Positions 19,801-32,030 of a DNA stretch of 64,000 nucleotides are shown in pieces. Within the stretch, counting starts at the first letter, position 1, and each line of letters starts with the position of its first letter. Position numbers and translations under genes: made by a program. The notes beneath the pieces were generated by a model that worked only from the letters and a program-made list of their open reading frames with translations, ran no database searches and was not told the DNA's origin. Origin of the DNA: Atopsyche davidsoni (lineage: Eukaryota; Arthropoda; Insecta; Trichoptera; Hydrobiosidae); NCBI GenBank assembly GCA_022113835.1, contig JAILWY010000009.1:4935501-4999500 (forward strand), in the 5' to 3' direction.

Positions 19801-22800
19801 TATTTAATATTCTTTACGTTAATAGTTCTCTATTAGTAGCCAATCTCTTGCACCTTCGCTAAATTAAACTGACTTATGTCTGAATATACTGAAAATATGA
19901 AGATGTGTTTTTTATAAATCCTAACGCTGCATGATAAGCATTAGAACTTACCAAGAGTTGATAAGATACCTACAGGGGCTTACTCGTAATTATAAACTTA
20001 TTTGATTGTACTTAAAACTGTTGGTTCTGTTCATGGAAATCAATACTTCATATGTTATTAAAAAAATATTTTCCAATTTATTGTAGCGCTACCCTGACCA
20101 ATCTGGAAAAACGGATGGTTCGGAAACTAAGGCAAACAAGGATCATAAACTGTATTACCACACGGTTGATACACCACAATCTGAAGATATTCTTGTGGCT
20201 GAGTTTCCTGAAGAACCCTTGTGGCGAATGTAAGTAAAGTAGTATTTTATTTGTAAAAACCAGTTTCCTGTATAAATACAGTATACTCGTGAAATATTCC
20301 ATATTTACAGATATTTATGAAAGTTTCATTCAAGAAACTATGGATTCACTTGGGTATTATTTCATAGTTGTATTATTATTGCAGTGGCGCTGAAGTGAGT
20401 GACTGTGGCCGTTACCTGATTGTTACTCCTGTAAAAGATTGCCGAGACAACCTCCTCTTCTTTGCTGATCTTTCTCTCACCCCTAAAATTGAAGGAAAAC
20501 TTAAGTTAACTCAGTTTGTATTTGAGTTTGAAGCAGATTATGAGGTAATATTACTTAATGTTTTTATTAATATGTATAATAATAAAAACCTTGCATTTAA
20601 CCTTGTTATTCAATATTTTTTTAGTACATAACCAATGATGGTTCGAAGTGCCTATTCAGAACTAACAAAGATGCTCCCAATTACCGTCTCATTACCATTG
20701 ACTTGGAGCACCCCCAAGAAGAAAACTGGCAAACACTTCTTCCTGTAAGTATACTACTAATGTTATATTATATTTATTGATTTCATTACATATTGAAGCA
20801 AACAAAACAACACGTTCAGTGATAATTGACCGTTAAAACCTCTATTTTTTTTCAGGAACATTCCTCTCACGTTTTAGACTGGGCAGTTTGCGTTAATAAT
20901 ACCAACCTTGTGTTGAACTACATTGAGGATGTAAAAGTAAGTCATTAATACTTCACAGCTTTAGATATCCAATAATTTATCAATTCGTGAACATCGATCT
21001 ATTCTGCGTTTTTATCGAGACACATAGCCGAATAAGAATTTTAAAATCGAACAGCTTCGTTTCTTTTGAAGTGTTTTTTTTTAAGACCATCCGGTCAACT
21101 TTGTACTCGGTAACCTATTATTAAATATAAGTGAAATATTTTCTTACTAGGGAATTTAAATTCCATAACATCTTGGACTAGCCTAATTTGAATTATTTTA
21201 GATGAATATTGATATTTTCAGAGCGTACTTCAGCTTCATTCCCTTCAAACCGGTGAGTTCATTAGAAAGTTTCCTTTGGAAGTTGGAACTGTAGTAGGAT
21301 TCTCTGGAAAAAAAAAACAGACTGAAATGTTTTATCAATTTGTCTCCTTTATGACTCCGGGAGTTATTTACCACTATGATCTCACACAACCCAACGTAGA
21401 TCCCAAGGTTTGTCAAGGAATTTTCTTATACCCGGTTAGGTCTTTTTTTTGGTAAATTATAAAATAATATTTTTTTTTATTTTAGGTATTTAGAGAAATT
21501 GAAATTCCCGATTTCGATCCCACCAAATATGAATCAAAACAAATATTTTACTCTAGCAAAGACGGAACAAAGATCCCTATGTTTATTGTTTCAAAGAAGG
21601 TAAAAGAACAGTCTTAAATAAATGCTTGAAATATGTTTGTTAAAAATAAATTGATTACATTTTTTTTCTTTTTAGGGTATTAATTTGGATGGTAAAAATC
21701 CGGTTCTTTTGTACGGCTACGGAGGATTTAATTATAATGTACTGCCCACATTCAGTGTCACCCGACTTACATTCATTCAACACATGAACGGTGTTTTAGC
21801 AATTCCTAACATAAGGGGTGGAGGGTAAGTCTCTTAGTAACATTTTTTACTGTATCATAAAAAATATAATTTGTTATTCAGAAATTCTATATTATTTTAC
21901 AAAAAAATTGAAATTAGAATTTTGGGATTAGTATACGAGTACATTTTAAAAATATTTATGATAATTTTTTATTGAAAATTGTCTTTTATTTAATAATGCT
22001 GTTTTTTTATAGTGAATATGGAGAAAGATGGCATAATGCCGGACGTCTTTTAAACAAACAGAATGTATTCGACGACTTCCACGCAGCAGGAGAGTACCTG
22101 ATTAACAACAACTACACAAAGCCTAACCTTCTCACCATCCAGGGTGGCTCCAATGGAGGACTCCTTGTTGCCGCTTGCATCAATCAAAGGCCTGACCTAT
22201 TTGGGGCTGCCATCGTTCAAGTCGGGTCAGTGATTCAATGGCTTTTCCCTACATAACAACCAAATATATAAATGTATAACTTTTGATGTCTTGTATTTTA
22301 GTGTTTTGGATATGCTCCGTTTCCACAAGTTTACAATTGGGCATGCATGGGTTTCTGACTACGGAAGTTCTGATGACAAAAAAGATTTTGATAATCTTAT
22401 TAAATACTCGCCCCTTCATAACATCATGTCACTTGATAGCAAAGGTAACAAAAATATTGGCTTATATAAATTTTTATCTCGTCTATTGTTTTTACCAGTA
22501 TTTAAAAGTGCTTTTCTTTTAGTATTCACATTTGTACATATCTTGTCACACTTTCTTAGTAATTCAATTTATTATATATTTTGCTTTTTTCACTTCTTTT
22601 AAAATAACTGACATTATGGGTTCATAATCATTGTGTATAGCCTTACTACTTTTTAAGATTGATCGTAATTATTTTTATGTAGAGGGCCACCAGTACCCAG
22701 CAACCCTTGTGCTGACAGCAGACCACGATGATCGCGTAGTGCCTCTACATTCACTCAAGTACATCGCTCAACTCCAGGAGAACGCTCGAGGGTCTCCCAG

Positions 22801-23106
22801 ACAGAAGAACCCCCTGCTTGCTCGGATCGACACTAAAGCTGGCCACGGAGGCGGCAAGCCTACTGCCAAAATTGTAAGTTAATTCTTCACGTCCTGAAAA
22901 GATAAGACCAGGTGTTAGATCTTGGTATTGTGGTTTCACATCAGAACATCTATCGCATATACACCTTGTGATCTTCTTTATCTGTACATTTAACGAAAAT
23001 CGACAAACCATTTCATAAAATGTACATCATTTTTTTCCAGATTGAAGAGCACACGGATATTATTTGCTTTATATCCCAGTCATTGGGGATTCAGTTCATC
23101 AAATAA
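16893..23106 (+). CDS. PREP: Prolyl oligopeptidase (prolyl endopeptidase)
   Basis: Cytosolic S9A serine peptidase that cuts short peptides after proline. Exons: 16836-16958 (ATG at 16893), 17050-17273, 17671-17858, 19713-19795, 20087-20229, 20385-20544, 20625-20744, 20856-20936, 21222-21407, 21486-21599, 21676-21824, 22013-22225, 22302-22444, 22683-22873, 23041-23106. Phases all agree and give 708 residues, close to the usual 710. The N-terminal helix region and seven-bladed propeller are followed by the alpha/beta-hydrolase domain. The catalytic Ser is in QGGSNGGLL (about 551), Asp in TADHDDRV (about 639) and His in [10 protein letters not shown] (about 678), so it looks active. The start MSFDYP aligns with family starts. 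Upstream codons in the same exon are open (LQPKFLSTT...) and could be UTR or an alternative extension. There is no signal peptide. A piggyBac-like relic lies in the third coding intron. Confidence 0.96.
18129..19166 (+). mobile_element. Internally deleted piggyBac-like element (in PREP intron)
   Basis: Flanked on both sides by TTAA (18125-18128 and 19167-19170), the target-site duplication typical of piggyBac. Terminal repeats CCCTTTGCACTCGAGA and, reversed, CCCTTTGCGCTCGAGA match at 15 of 16 positions. The only recognisable coding remnant is the transposase C-terminus: a fragment reading RQLTGDFRQ near 18720-18760, then in a later frame a cysteine-rich zinc-binding tail at about 18838-19026 with KDCKVC, FCDTCP and NCYMKYH. 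The dimerisation and catalytic domains are absent and the rest is frameshifted, so it is a non-autonomous relic. The left end carries two strong palindromes. Confidence 0.93.
18143..18209. repeat. Duplicated 17-bp palindrome at the left end of the piggyBac-like element
   Basis: The perfect palindrome-like segment GGTGCGGATTCCGCACC occurs twice within 65 bp (near 18146 and 18189), each time following an ACTCGAG motif. Half copies (TTTGGTGCGG) follow. These probably are sub-terminal transposase-binding or structural repeats of the element. Confidence 0.85.
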
Positions 23107-23734
23107 GGCTGATATACAATGCATTTAAAAATCTAGTGAATTTGTTACTCAGTACAACCTTTTCATATTTCGTAAGTATTCTTAAAGTTATCAACAAGTT
23201 TTCCATTGTTAAGTCATAAATATTGCCATGTACAATGTTTGCATTTTAAAAATTTAAATATTATTTTTGTAATAATTTTTTTTAAATCTTTTATACATTT
23301 TTAAAAATCAAATAATTATAATTCGCCCAGTTTAATTTTTCTAAATATTTATAACACTTACCTTTTCCGAAAACGAGAAGATTACATACCTACATATTGT
23401 AATTTTTAATGGAGTGCTTCAATCAGTGTCTTAATTATAACTTTAAGCTGTCTTGTGTGCTTTGTTATAAATTTATAAAACGAATTGAATCTTGGCTAAA
23501 AACCTTTATAGCCTTTTCTTGAAAACGTCTACTTTAATAAATACTGTACAAAAATTGTGAACCATTATTTATTTAACTGTATCATTATGTTATATTTTAT
23601 TTATCATAAAACAATTTGTATCGATGCAACAGTTTATAATGACAGAAACCTGAAAAAAATATGGACTACTATTGCTATCATCATTCTATAAATTATACAA
23701 TTAATAAGAACATTATTACAAATAAATACAGAAG
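23107..23734. other. Convergent 3' ends of PREP and the minus-strand gene
   Basis: The 628-bp gap between the PREP stop codon and the stop codon of the minus-strand gene. A plus-strand AATAAA at 23536-23541 could end PREP. A minus-strand signal (TTTATT on the plus strand, 23568-23573) could end the opposing gene. If both are used the two 3' ends nearly meet or overlap. No other coding sequence is visible. Confidence 0.5.
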
Positions 23735-25728
23735 TTATTTCAATGTGCGACTTCGAGTAGCTGCTTTTCCAACGCAAAGAGAAATATCTCCAGTGGCAAC
23801 GGTCATGTTAGCAAAACTATCTTCAACGCCATGACTGCTATGAGAAGCCAAACGGGAAGAAAGGGGCTGATTCCTTATATATGCAGTGCTTTTCTCTCGT
23901 CGCTCATGCCTTATGACAGTAGGTTTCGGCAAACTCTCTGCCATGATTCCGACTTTCAAGTTTTTCGGTAAACGCTGAACTGGAGGCAAGTTTGTCTATA
24001 AAGTAAAAAAAACCAATGTTTAACATTAAGTAAATCGAAAAAAAATTGATACATATTACAAAATAAAATTATTTCAGAGGGTCAAACCTACAAGTTTTTA
24101 TACATCGAAAATATTTCATGTTAATGCTAGAAAAGTATATATAATAATAAATGATTAGAACTGCCAACATATCATTATACAGTCATATGATAAATTGCAG
24201 AGAATATTTGTGAAAAAAAAAAAAGAAGTGATGAAATGCGTACCATCTTCACAGTTGCAGATGCCTTATATGCTTTTTGTTGGAGAGGAGTGTTCTCCTT
24301 GCCTTTAGATTCTGCCACAAAATCTTTCTGAACACTATACTTTTCTGGCTCTTTTTGCCAATGATTTTTTCCTGGACTAAAATTTTTAATAATCGGTACT
24401 GTTGGACTATTTTTAATATAATATTGCACGGGACTTAGGATATTATCATATTTTGAGGGAGTCATTTTCTGAGCTTGCAGATTAGGAGACGTTTTGTAAT
24501 TAGCAAACTTTCCGGCTGACTTGGGCGTTACTTTGTTAGGTGTCTTGAATGGTGACAAAACATTTCGAGGTTTCAAATAAGCAGCAGAAGGGGACGGCTT
24601 TGAATAATACTGATTGTCTTTTTGTAATACTTTTGGAGTAAAATGTGTGGATGGATGAACATAGGGTAAAGGGGTCAGGCATTTTGTAGTGTCGACAAAA
24701 TTTTCAGTCTTAATACTTTTATCAATAATTTCCTTTTCTTTCGGTTTTGATGACATAAAATCCATGCCATATTTTATCAAATAATCCATTTCTTCAAGAG
24801 TGTCGTTAAATTTTACAGATTCATTGAATTCATGTGACAGCTCAGAAGTTAATAGCGGAGAATCATTTGTATTTTTTTTTGATTTCTCTAGACTGTCATC
24901 AAATTCTTCTTCTTTAGTCTTACTAGTACCAGTCGGAGCATCTATCAAAAGAGCCAAATTAGATCCATCAGTATACTTAGAATAAGCTGATGCAAATTTA
25001 TCACTCAATGATGAACCAACACTATCGGTAAAAAACTTTGACTCCAAAATACTACTCGATCCTGATATTTGATGGTTTGCTTCAGAAGAACTGTCTTTTA
25101 AGCTGGATTTAGCATCAAAAAATGTACTGGGCTCAGAATCAGTAGCAGAGTAGTATTTTTCTTCTATTGGGTGTTTTTTGACTTCAGGAGATTTGACAAG
25201 CTCTTCCATTCTAATAAAACTTTCATCGGAAACTTTGTCCATCCAGTCTGACTTTTCATCAGCAGTAATATCAAGAGCACTTTTTCCATTTGGCATTTCA
25301 TGAGCAGATTCATAAAATTCACTTTCAGGGACCACTTGATTTTCAATTAGAGATTCTTCATTCATGTGGTTGACAATGTTGGTCCAGTGCTCTGTTATGG
25401 ATGGGATAGAACTAGAATCACTTTCATCGCTCTTATCATTCTTTTTTGGAAGTTGGTGTTCAGCTTCACAACTCAGCTTAGAATTTGTTTCCCATTGATT
25501 CATTTTGATAAGATAGTTGAATTCTACTAAATTCGGTTCAGATTTAACATCGATGAGCTTCAAAATATCTTCATAAGACTTCGAGGAGCCGTATCTACAA
25601 ATTAATAGTATTATCAATAACATGAATAAATATATTCGTCACTACTGCCTTGAATAAATTTCTAATGATAATAAAATATCTAACGTTAACAAATCATTTA
25701 AGGATAAGGCTTTCTTCATATCGGACAT
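23735..25728 (-). CDS. Unrecognised disordered protein with KEN box and SP/TP sites
   Basis: Three exons on the minus strand: 25691-25728 (start MSDMKKALSLND), 24244-25594 and 23735-23995. Donors and acceptors fit and the phases close, giving 549 residues. I do not recognise the family. The first half is acidic and rich in Ser/Glu/Lys. The second half is basic and rich in Pro/Ser/Thr with many minimal CDK-type sites (LTPLP, SPFKTPNK, KTSPN, MTPSK, LSPVQYYIKNSP, FSPGK). A KEN motif (SKGKENTP, about 445-447) could be an APC/C degron. The last exon encodes a basic segment (VIRHERREKSTAYIRNQPL). There is no signal peptide, membrane helix or catalytic motif. This composition would suit a cell-cycle or cytoskeleton-associated protein, but that is inference. 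It is divergent from HMGCL and convergent with PREP. Confidence 0.85.
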
Positions 25729-26496
25729 TTTCAATTAATCGGTGTTAATTTATAATATGACTCTTGAAGTTCCTTTTCTAAATATTTCGTATACTTCTAA
25801 TAATATACCAATTACCAATATACTTCACGACGGGTTGGCACAGTAAACAATGCTTAATGACATTTCCAATTACACTAAAATTTTATTCACTCGTCCTCTG
25901 TTTTCACTCGCTCAAATTTTGAAGCACGAGCCGTTGTAAATTTGTCTATTACCTAATGATACCAGCACATCAACAATGTCAGATATAAATTTGACTTTTA
26001 ATAAAATAAAATTATTTTTAATAATAGACCTAAACAATTGAAATCCATAATTTTTTTTATTAAATACTTTGTTTTGTAATTTTTTTTTCATCTTTAAAAA
26101 ACCGCCAAACAACTAAAAAATTTAAACTAAAAATACTCGAGTAAAAAAATTGAAGCGTGATATAGTTACTCACTTAAGTACAATTTTTTAAATATTTTTT
26201 ATTGATTTACACTCATTTTTATGTTATAATTTAAATTATGGTTTATTAAATTTTATTGTTTTTGAGTTTTGTTGTCTATGGTTTTGTGAATATAAACTAG
26301 AAACTCGGCTTCTGTCAAAATCACATGTTTGATTAATGTGGCGAGTTCACACTTGTTAGTTGACCCGTCTCAGAGAGCGAGCTCGTGCAAAAATTGTCCA
26401 CGAATTTCCATTGTATATTAGTATTTATACTCAATTTATTGTAGCCATCTTATTATTACTATCTTTAAAAATACATTTCTACATAAACCACATAAA
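25729..26496. promoter_or_regulatory. Divergent promoter region (minus-strand gene / HMGCL)
   Basis: This 768-bp interval separates the start codons of two genes that point away from each other, so both promoters and 5' UTRs must lie here, unless either gene has more distant non-coding exons. The sequence is AT-rich, with a GC-richer patch at about 26340-26410. I see no unambiguous TATA box or conserved element. Confidence 0.5.
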
Positions 26497-29016
26497 ATGA
26501 ATATACTTCCAATCTGCCGCGCTCATATCCGGCAATCATTCCATAATGTCTGCAAATACGTAAGCAATTATTTTTATTATTTATTTATACGTGGTTATTT
26601 TAAGCAGATTCATCTTAATTATTATCGTTTCTTCCATTTTCTGACTTACTCCCTGATTGAACTACACAAAAAATATTATTGTCACAATGTATAAACTTCT
26701 TTGCACTCCGGCATTACAATCATTCTTACTGAAAGGCAATGCTCTCGGTGACTTATCACACGAGTATGACTTTGTTTTTAATAATAATTAGTTTAATATA
26801 AAATTTACTTTGAATACTTACTTGCATAAACACAATGAGAAAATGTTTAGATAATATTATTGTCAATATGCTATCATATTTTTTTTTTTTTTTTTTACAG
26901 AGTATTAAAACTACAAATTCAGTAAGAATTATTGAAGTTGGTCCTAGAGATGGCCTCCAGAATGAGCAGAAATTGGTGCCCACAGATGTTAAAGTGGAGC
27001 TAATAAACATGTTATCAGAGTGCGGACTACCTACTGTTGAAGCTACTAGGTATTCATGTACTTAAAAAAATAGTTACCTATATTTGTAACACACAGTGAA
27101 AATATAAATCTCTCTTCCATCTCCGTTGTTCGATTAAAATCTATATTATCAATTCATTAATATGATTTTATGTCAATTTTTTTTCCTTGAAATTTATTTA
27201 ACTGCTGTGAATATTTATAAGACAGCCTTCTCTTCTCAGTGATCACCTTTTTTTGTAACAATATTTAAATTTGATTTGCTGAATATAGAGAATAAATAAG
27301 AGATTACAAATATTTTGTTAATTATGAGATATAGTTTTAAGAGAATAAATATTTACTGTTATACAAATTTGAAAATATTATTTGAAGTAAAAGCATACAA
27401 GAATGGATTTTTCTATAAATATAAATTATTTTATTTGTAAACCATATATATGATCTGAAATTGCTAAATTAATAAAGGATATTGTTTTAATAGAGAAAGT
27501 GAATACTAATTCGATAGTGTAGTAGTCCAATCAAAAAAAGATTTACAAAATTTGATAGATATAATTTTTAAAATAGAAATGGTTGGATTGTAGCTGATAC
27601 ACTTAAAACAAGTCCACTGTGAAATCAGTATTTATTTAATTATCTTGTTTTTAGTTTTGTCAGTCCAAAATGGGTTCCGCAAATGAGTGATGCTGTAGAT
27701 GTGTTAAAAGGAATAGTGAAACACCCCTATGTTACTTATCCTGTTTTGGTCCCAAATATGAAAGGATTTGAGGCAGCAGTAAGTTTACATTATCACCTTA
27801 TTTACTATATTTACATAATTATAAGTTCACCTATATTTTTATTTTATTTATTGATAATCTATTATTTTTCTCAGCTTGCAGCTGGTGTAACAGAAATTGC
27901 CATATTTGGTGCTGCTAGTGAGTCGTTTTCTCAAAAGAATCTTAACTGTTCCATTAGAGAATCGCTTCAAAGATTTGAAGAATTTACTGATAAAGCAATC
28001 AAACATAATGTAAAAATTAGAGGTTATGTTTCTTGTGTGGTCGGATGTCCTTATGAAGGACCAATCAAACCAGCGAAAGTTGCCGAAGTAAGTGTTATGC
28101 AGGAGTCATATTTAAACACTTTAATCTTTTAAGTACTTTGAATAACACTTTTTGTAGATGTCGATCATCCACCCTTGTATAAGCCCATATTTTTTTAAAT
28201 CATAAATATGTATGAAATATGATCACTTCCTCATTATCATAATTTTTTTACATAAAAATTATTTCTAGACTACCGCGGCCCTGTTCAATTTGGGATGCTA
28301 TGAAGTATCTCTAGGGGACACAATCGGTGTTGGCACGCCGGGATCTTTTAAAAGGCTCCTGAAAGAAGTCGTTCATGTAACATCATTTGATCGTTTGGCG
28401 CTCCATTGCCACGACACCTATGGTCAGGCGTTGGCTAATGTTTTTGCAGCACTTGAGGTAAATGAACCTTAGTTTTGTATTTTATTAGATTTGTAAATAA
28501 ATTTATTTATTGACAAATCTTTGTTCTATGTTACAATATTTCATTTACTTCTCCAGAACGTGTAATATGTTATTACAATAGCAAAATTTCAAAAGCCACA
28601 AAATGGATTCAACAACCAAAGTACTAAAATAAATATAAATTTATCTTTCGGTGTTTTTGTAAATCACTGACAAATAGCTAGCTACAAATACTTTAATGCA
28701 ACTCTTTGTGGCAAACACATTTTTAATTATTTTATTGGGATTTCAGCTGGGAATCACAGCATTTGATTCCTCAGTGTCTGGACTCGGTGGATGTCCATAT
28801 GCCAAGGGGGCTTCTGGTAATCTAGCAACTGAAGACTTGGTATACATGGTGCATGGTATTGGTGGAGAGACAGGAGTAGATATTATAAAACTTGCCCAAG
28901 CTGGTAGATATATTTGTGACTTCCTCGGTAAAGATTCTGGATCCAAAGTTAATAGAGCTCTCGGTGAAAAGTACACCTCACCCAAGGATGTATACAGAAC
29001 TGCTCTGTGTCTCTAG
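26497..29016 (+). CDS. HMGCL: Hydroxymethylglutaryl-CoA lyase, mitochondrial
   Basis: Cleaves HMG-CoA to acetoacetate and acetyl-CoA, the last step of leucine breakdown and of ketone-body formation. Exons: 26497-26559, 26901-27049, 27655-27778, 27875-28087, 28269-28457, 28747-29016, all in phase, giving 335 residues (human about 325). The N-terminus has Arg, His and Ser with no acidic residues for 20 residues, as in a mitochondrial presequence. Family motifs are intact: [10 protein letters not shown] (Arg about 37, Asp 38), [17 protein letters not shown] (metal His about 229 and 231) and [14 protein letters not shown] (catalytic Cys about 262), so the enzyme should be active. The protein ends in TALCL, which is not a peroxisomal SKL/CKL-type signal. 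The second exon follows an unusually long T tract. Confidence 0.97.
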
Positions 29017-29308
29017 TAGGCTTTATATTCTATGTACGTAGAATATAAGTGATACTTTTATTCCTAGTATATATTTCTTTTTAAATGATGAAATCATGTC
29101 AATCTCATATATTTTTATACAAGTATTTACCAAATTAATTGGCTAGTGATGAAACTCACACTGGTCTTTGTATCTAGTAGATTTTTATTTTTTTTATAAA
29201 CAAACAAATTAAATTCTTATAGTGCCATTTATTGAAAGCAAGAGTGAAACCATGTCAATCTCATATATTTATTCTATATCAGAAAATTTTACTGCACTTT
29301 AAAATTAA

Positions 29309-31316
29309 CCCTTAAATGCATGATTTGTTCTGACCTCTTGAAAAAAATATATCTTGTAGACATGTACATTCTAATGCAGGGAGACATATATAGAAATAAA
29401 AAAAAAATATATTTTTATACTATTTTATTAAAAAACCTTATGTTGCAGATTTACAACACCATGCATTTACTAGACATTATAATTACATATGAAAATCTTT
29501 GAAACAATGCTTGGATTTAGTAAGGCAAAGGGCTACTCCACACTTCTCACACTTTGTTTGTGTGTATCCCTTACACCTAGGCATTTTGCACCTGCTGCGA
29601 ACACAGTCATCGGGCCAATGACCAACATTATCTGTCCTTATGTCCTTAGGTGGAACATGCTGAACAGGCCCTCTCCTTTTTTTGGCTTGAATTTCCATTT
29701 CAACTCTGTTACTGGGCCTTCCTCGTTTGTTACAGAGTACAGCTGCATCATTGACTTTGGCTAACACCTCAGCTAGTTCCAGTCTATAGTGACACAAATT
29801 CAGAATTGATGATGGATCTTCATCTCTTTTCAAATTTTTATAAACAAGCCAAGAATTTATTACTGTCATGTCTAATAAGTGATAGAAGATACGTAGGTAC
29901 CACTTTCGACTTCTCATTTCTATGCGATACCTACCAATGAAGCTGTCCATGAGGTCCACTCCGCCCATATGGGCATTGTACTCCTTTATTATATGTGGGC
30001 AAGAAATCTTGACCCTAGTCTTATTCGCTTTGTCAAACCTTTCTATTTGGAAGACAGGTTCTGCTCCAACATATGTTGATAGGAAAGTGACAGCTTTATT
30101 GTCCCTCCAAGTTACAGCTGTCAAATCAACACCATCAAAGCTAGTCATTTGCTCTTCATAAGTTCCACGGGGAACAGATTTTTTCATCAGTGTTTTTTTG
30201 TCAGGTAGTTTGCAATTTACAAGTCTGTTGTACTGTACAGTGCCTAGACTGTAGATTCCTTGTTTGGCAAGATGGGTAATTAGTGGCACAGAGGTATAAA
30301 AGTTGTCAAAATATATAATATGATTTATATGCCTTGGGACACCTCTGGCTAGCCGGATAACAACATTTCCTACTGGCCCAAAATCTGGCTCATCTTGAAA
30401 CCGCTCATTCTCTTGACCAGTGTATATCTCAAATTTGTGAGCATAGCCTTTTACATTGCACATTACATAGAATTTGAATCCCCACTTGTGTGGTTTATTT
30501 GGTAGATACTGTTTCATAAAGTGTGCTACCTTTGTAGCACACATCTGCTCATCAATTGATAGCCTTTGCTCCCTAGGAACTGATGCAAAGTTTTCATTGA
30601 GATGGCTAATTATGGGCCTTATCTTATGGAGTCTATCATGTTGCGGGTGTTTCATTTATCAATGGTGGGTCTTCTGCCATGAGCGGATCATCACCACACT
30701 CATCGTGTTCCTCCTCTACCAGACTCTCAAGATCGTGAAGTGAATCTTCTCGATTTTCATAAAAAACTTCATGGTCTTCTGCACTAGACTCCTCAAGATC
30801 ATCTTCAGACCTTTCTCCGTCGTCAATTTGGGCTAAATATTCTTCCATATCCTTTGAATTCATGGGTCGCAACTGCAAAACAATAAAATATATCAGATCA
30901 CAGATATGGGCATACTGTCTCTACTAAATGCATAGTGTTGTAGATTTACAACATCAAAATAGAAGCAATTTGTACAAAATCCAAAATGCTATTGTCCAAA
31001 CCAATTACTGTACCGAAAAGAAGATGAATTATTACATAAAATAACAATTTTGGCACTTACTTACCTTCGAAAATCAACTATTTACACCACAAAACACTAT
31101 TCCAATTTTCACCTGCTACAAATTTCCGACAGTCAATGCTTTGTGAATGTCAAGCTGGCATTTGACAGACGCAAAAGAAAAAAAGGTGATGCCTCTCGAT
31201 AAAAAATATTATCCTGATAGTAGTAATTCTATAACAGTAGGCGTTGCGCTCATATTGATGATTTGGGAGCCGTCTTAGTGGTATGTTGCAGTTTTACGTC
31301 AAGATGCATTTAAGGG
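29309..31316 (-). mobile_element. piggyBac-like DNA transposon with damaged transposase
   Basis: A 2008-bp element flanked by TTAA at 29305-29308 and 31317-31320. The ends are perfect 13-bp inverted repeats, CCCTTAAATGCAT. It carries a piggyBac-type transposase on the minus strand (see next entry) and sits 292 bp downstream of the HMGCL stop codon, so it may interrupt or extend the HMGCL 3' end. Intact ends and target sites suggest a fairly recent insertion. The interrupted coding sequence suggests it can no longer move on its own. Confidence 0.95.
29483..30878 (-). pseudogene. piggyBac-like transposase, internal deletion and frame break
   Basis: Two overlapping minus-strand frames. 30636-30878 gives an acidic N-terminus (80 codons) with an AG acceptor just upstream, suggesting a 5' intron. 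29483-30655 gives 390 codons from DRLHKIRPIISHLNENF to the cysteine-rich tail. The tail has Cys pairs in RCKMPRCKGY and KCEKCGVALC plus HCFKDFH, as in the piggyBac zinc-binding domain. The frames differ by one base at about 30640-30655. Roughly 100 residues usually found between the acidic region and the KIRP motif are missing, so a deletion with frame shift is likely. Two Asp motifs typical of the catalytic triad are present (YFDNFYTS and GGVDLMD). Where the first Asp is usually found, the sequence reads VMCNVKGY, that is Asn. It is probably inactive. Confidence 0.9.
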
Positions 31317-31320
31317 TTAA

Positions 31321-32022
31321 CACAAAATCCTTCAAACGTATTGACAATACAATTGGATATACGCAACAAAAATGTTGATGCTGATTTATTGATGTGATCA
31401 GTTTTCATTTATTGAACTTATCAATGCATTGATCAGTTCAAGACTCATGTCTAAATGTAAAAAATCCATGGTATTATGTTAGAAGTGGTTTACCATGTGT
31501 TTTTTTTTTCATTATAGGCATGTAGTCATTCTTGCTTTTACTATTACTTTTGTGATCCTCTTAGTTACCCAAATTGCTTCTTCCATTCTATATATATATT
31601 TATAAGCATAATACAATTATTAAAAATGCCTGTAGATCATTTATCAATTTTACAGCAACTATGGAATAGTCATTTTTAATATATGCTGAATGAATTGAAA
31701 TTTACACACAGCTAGAGGGGCTTTGTATAATAACTAGACCAAATATTTTTTTTTATGTTTATCTAGTTTTAGAAGGTATATATTGAAGTTGCACTGCTGG
31801 AAAACACTTGGTAAATAAACAACATCTGTGATAAATGGAGTTGCAATTCATTCTTGATTTTGTTTAAAAAATTAAATAAAACTAAAAGTTTAGCTAAATG
31901 AAAGCTTTTGTGTATAGACTATTTTTTTTTTGTTACTTAGTGTTTTCTCTCTGTACACTAACTGCTTATATGCAATAAGTGTTAACTCACTCACTACTTA
32001 AAAAGAGTATATTTATTTATAT
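31321..32022. other. AT-rich gap after the piggyBac-like element
   Basis: About 700 bp of AT-rich sequence between the piggyBac-like element and the fold-back element. I see no coding exon or named repeat. Confidence 0.5.
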
Positions 32023-32030
32023 ATTTTTTT

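Noticed and set aside
29489..30743. Plus-strand frames over the piggyBac-like transposase
   Set aside because: Shadows of the minus-strand transposase, which has the conserved motifs.
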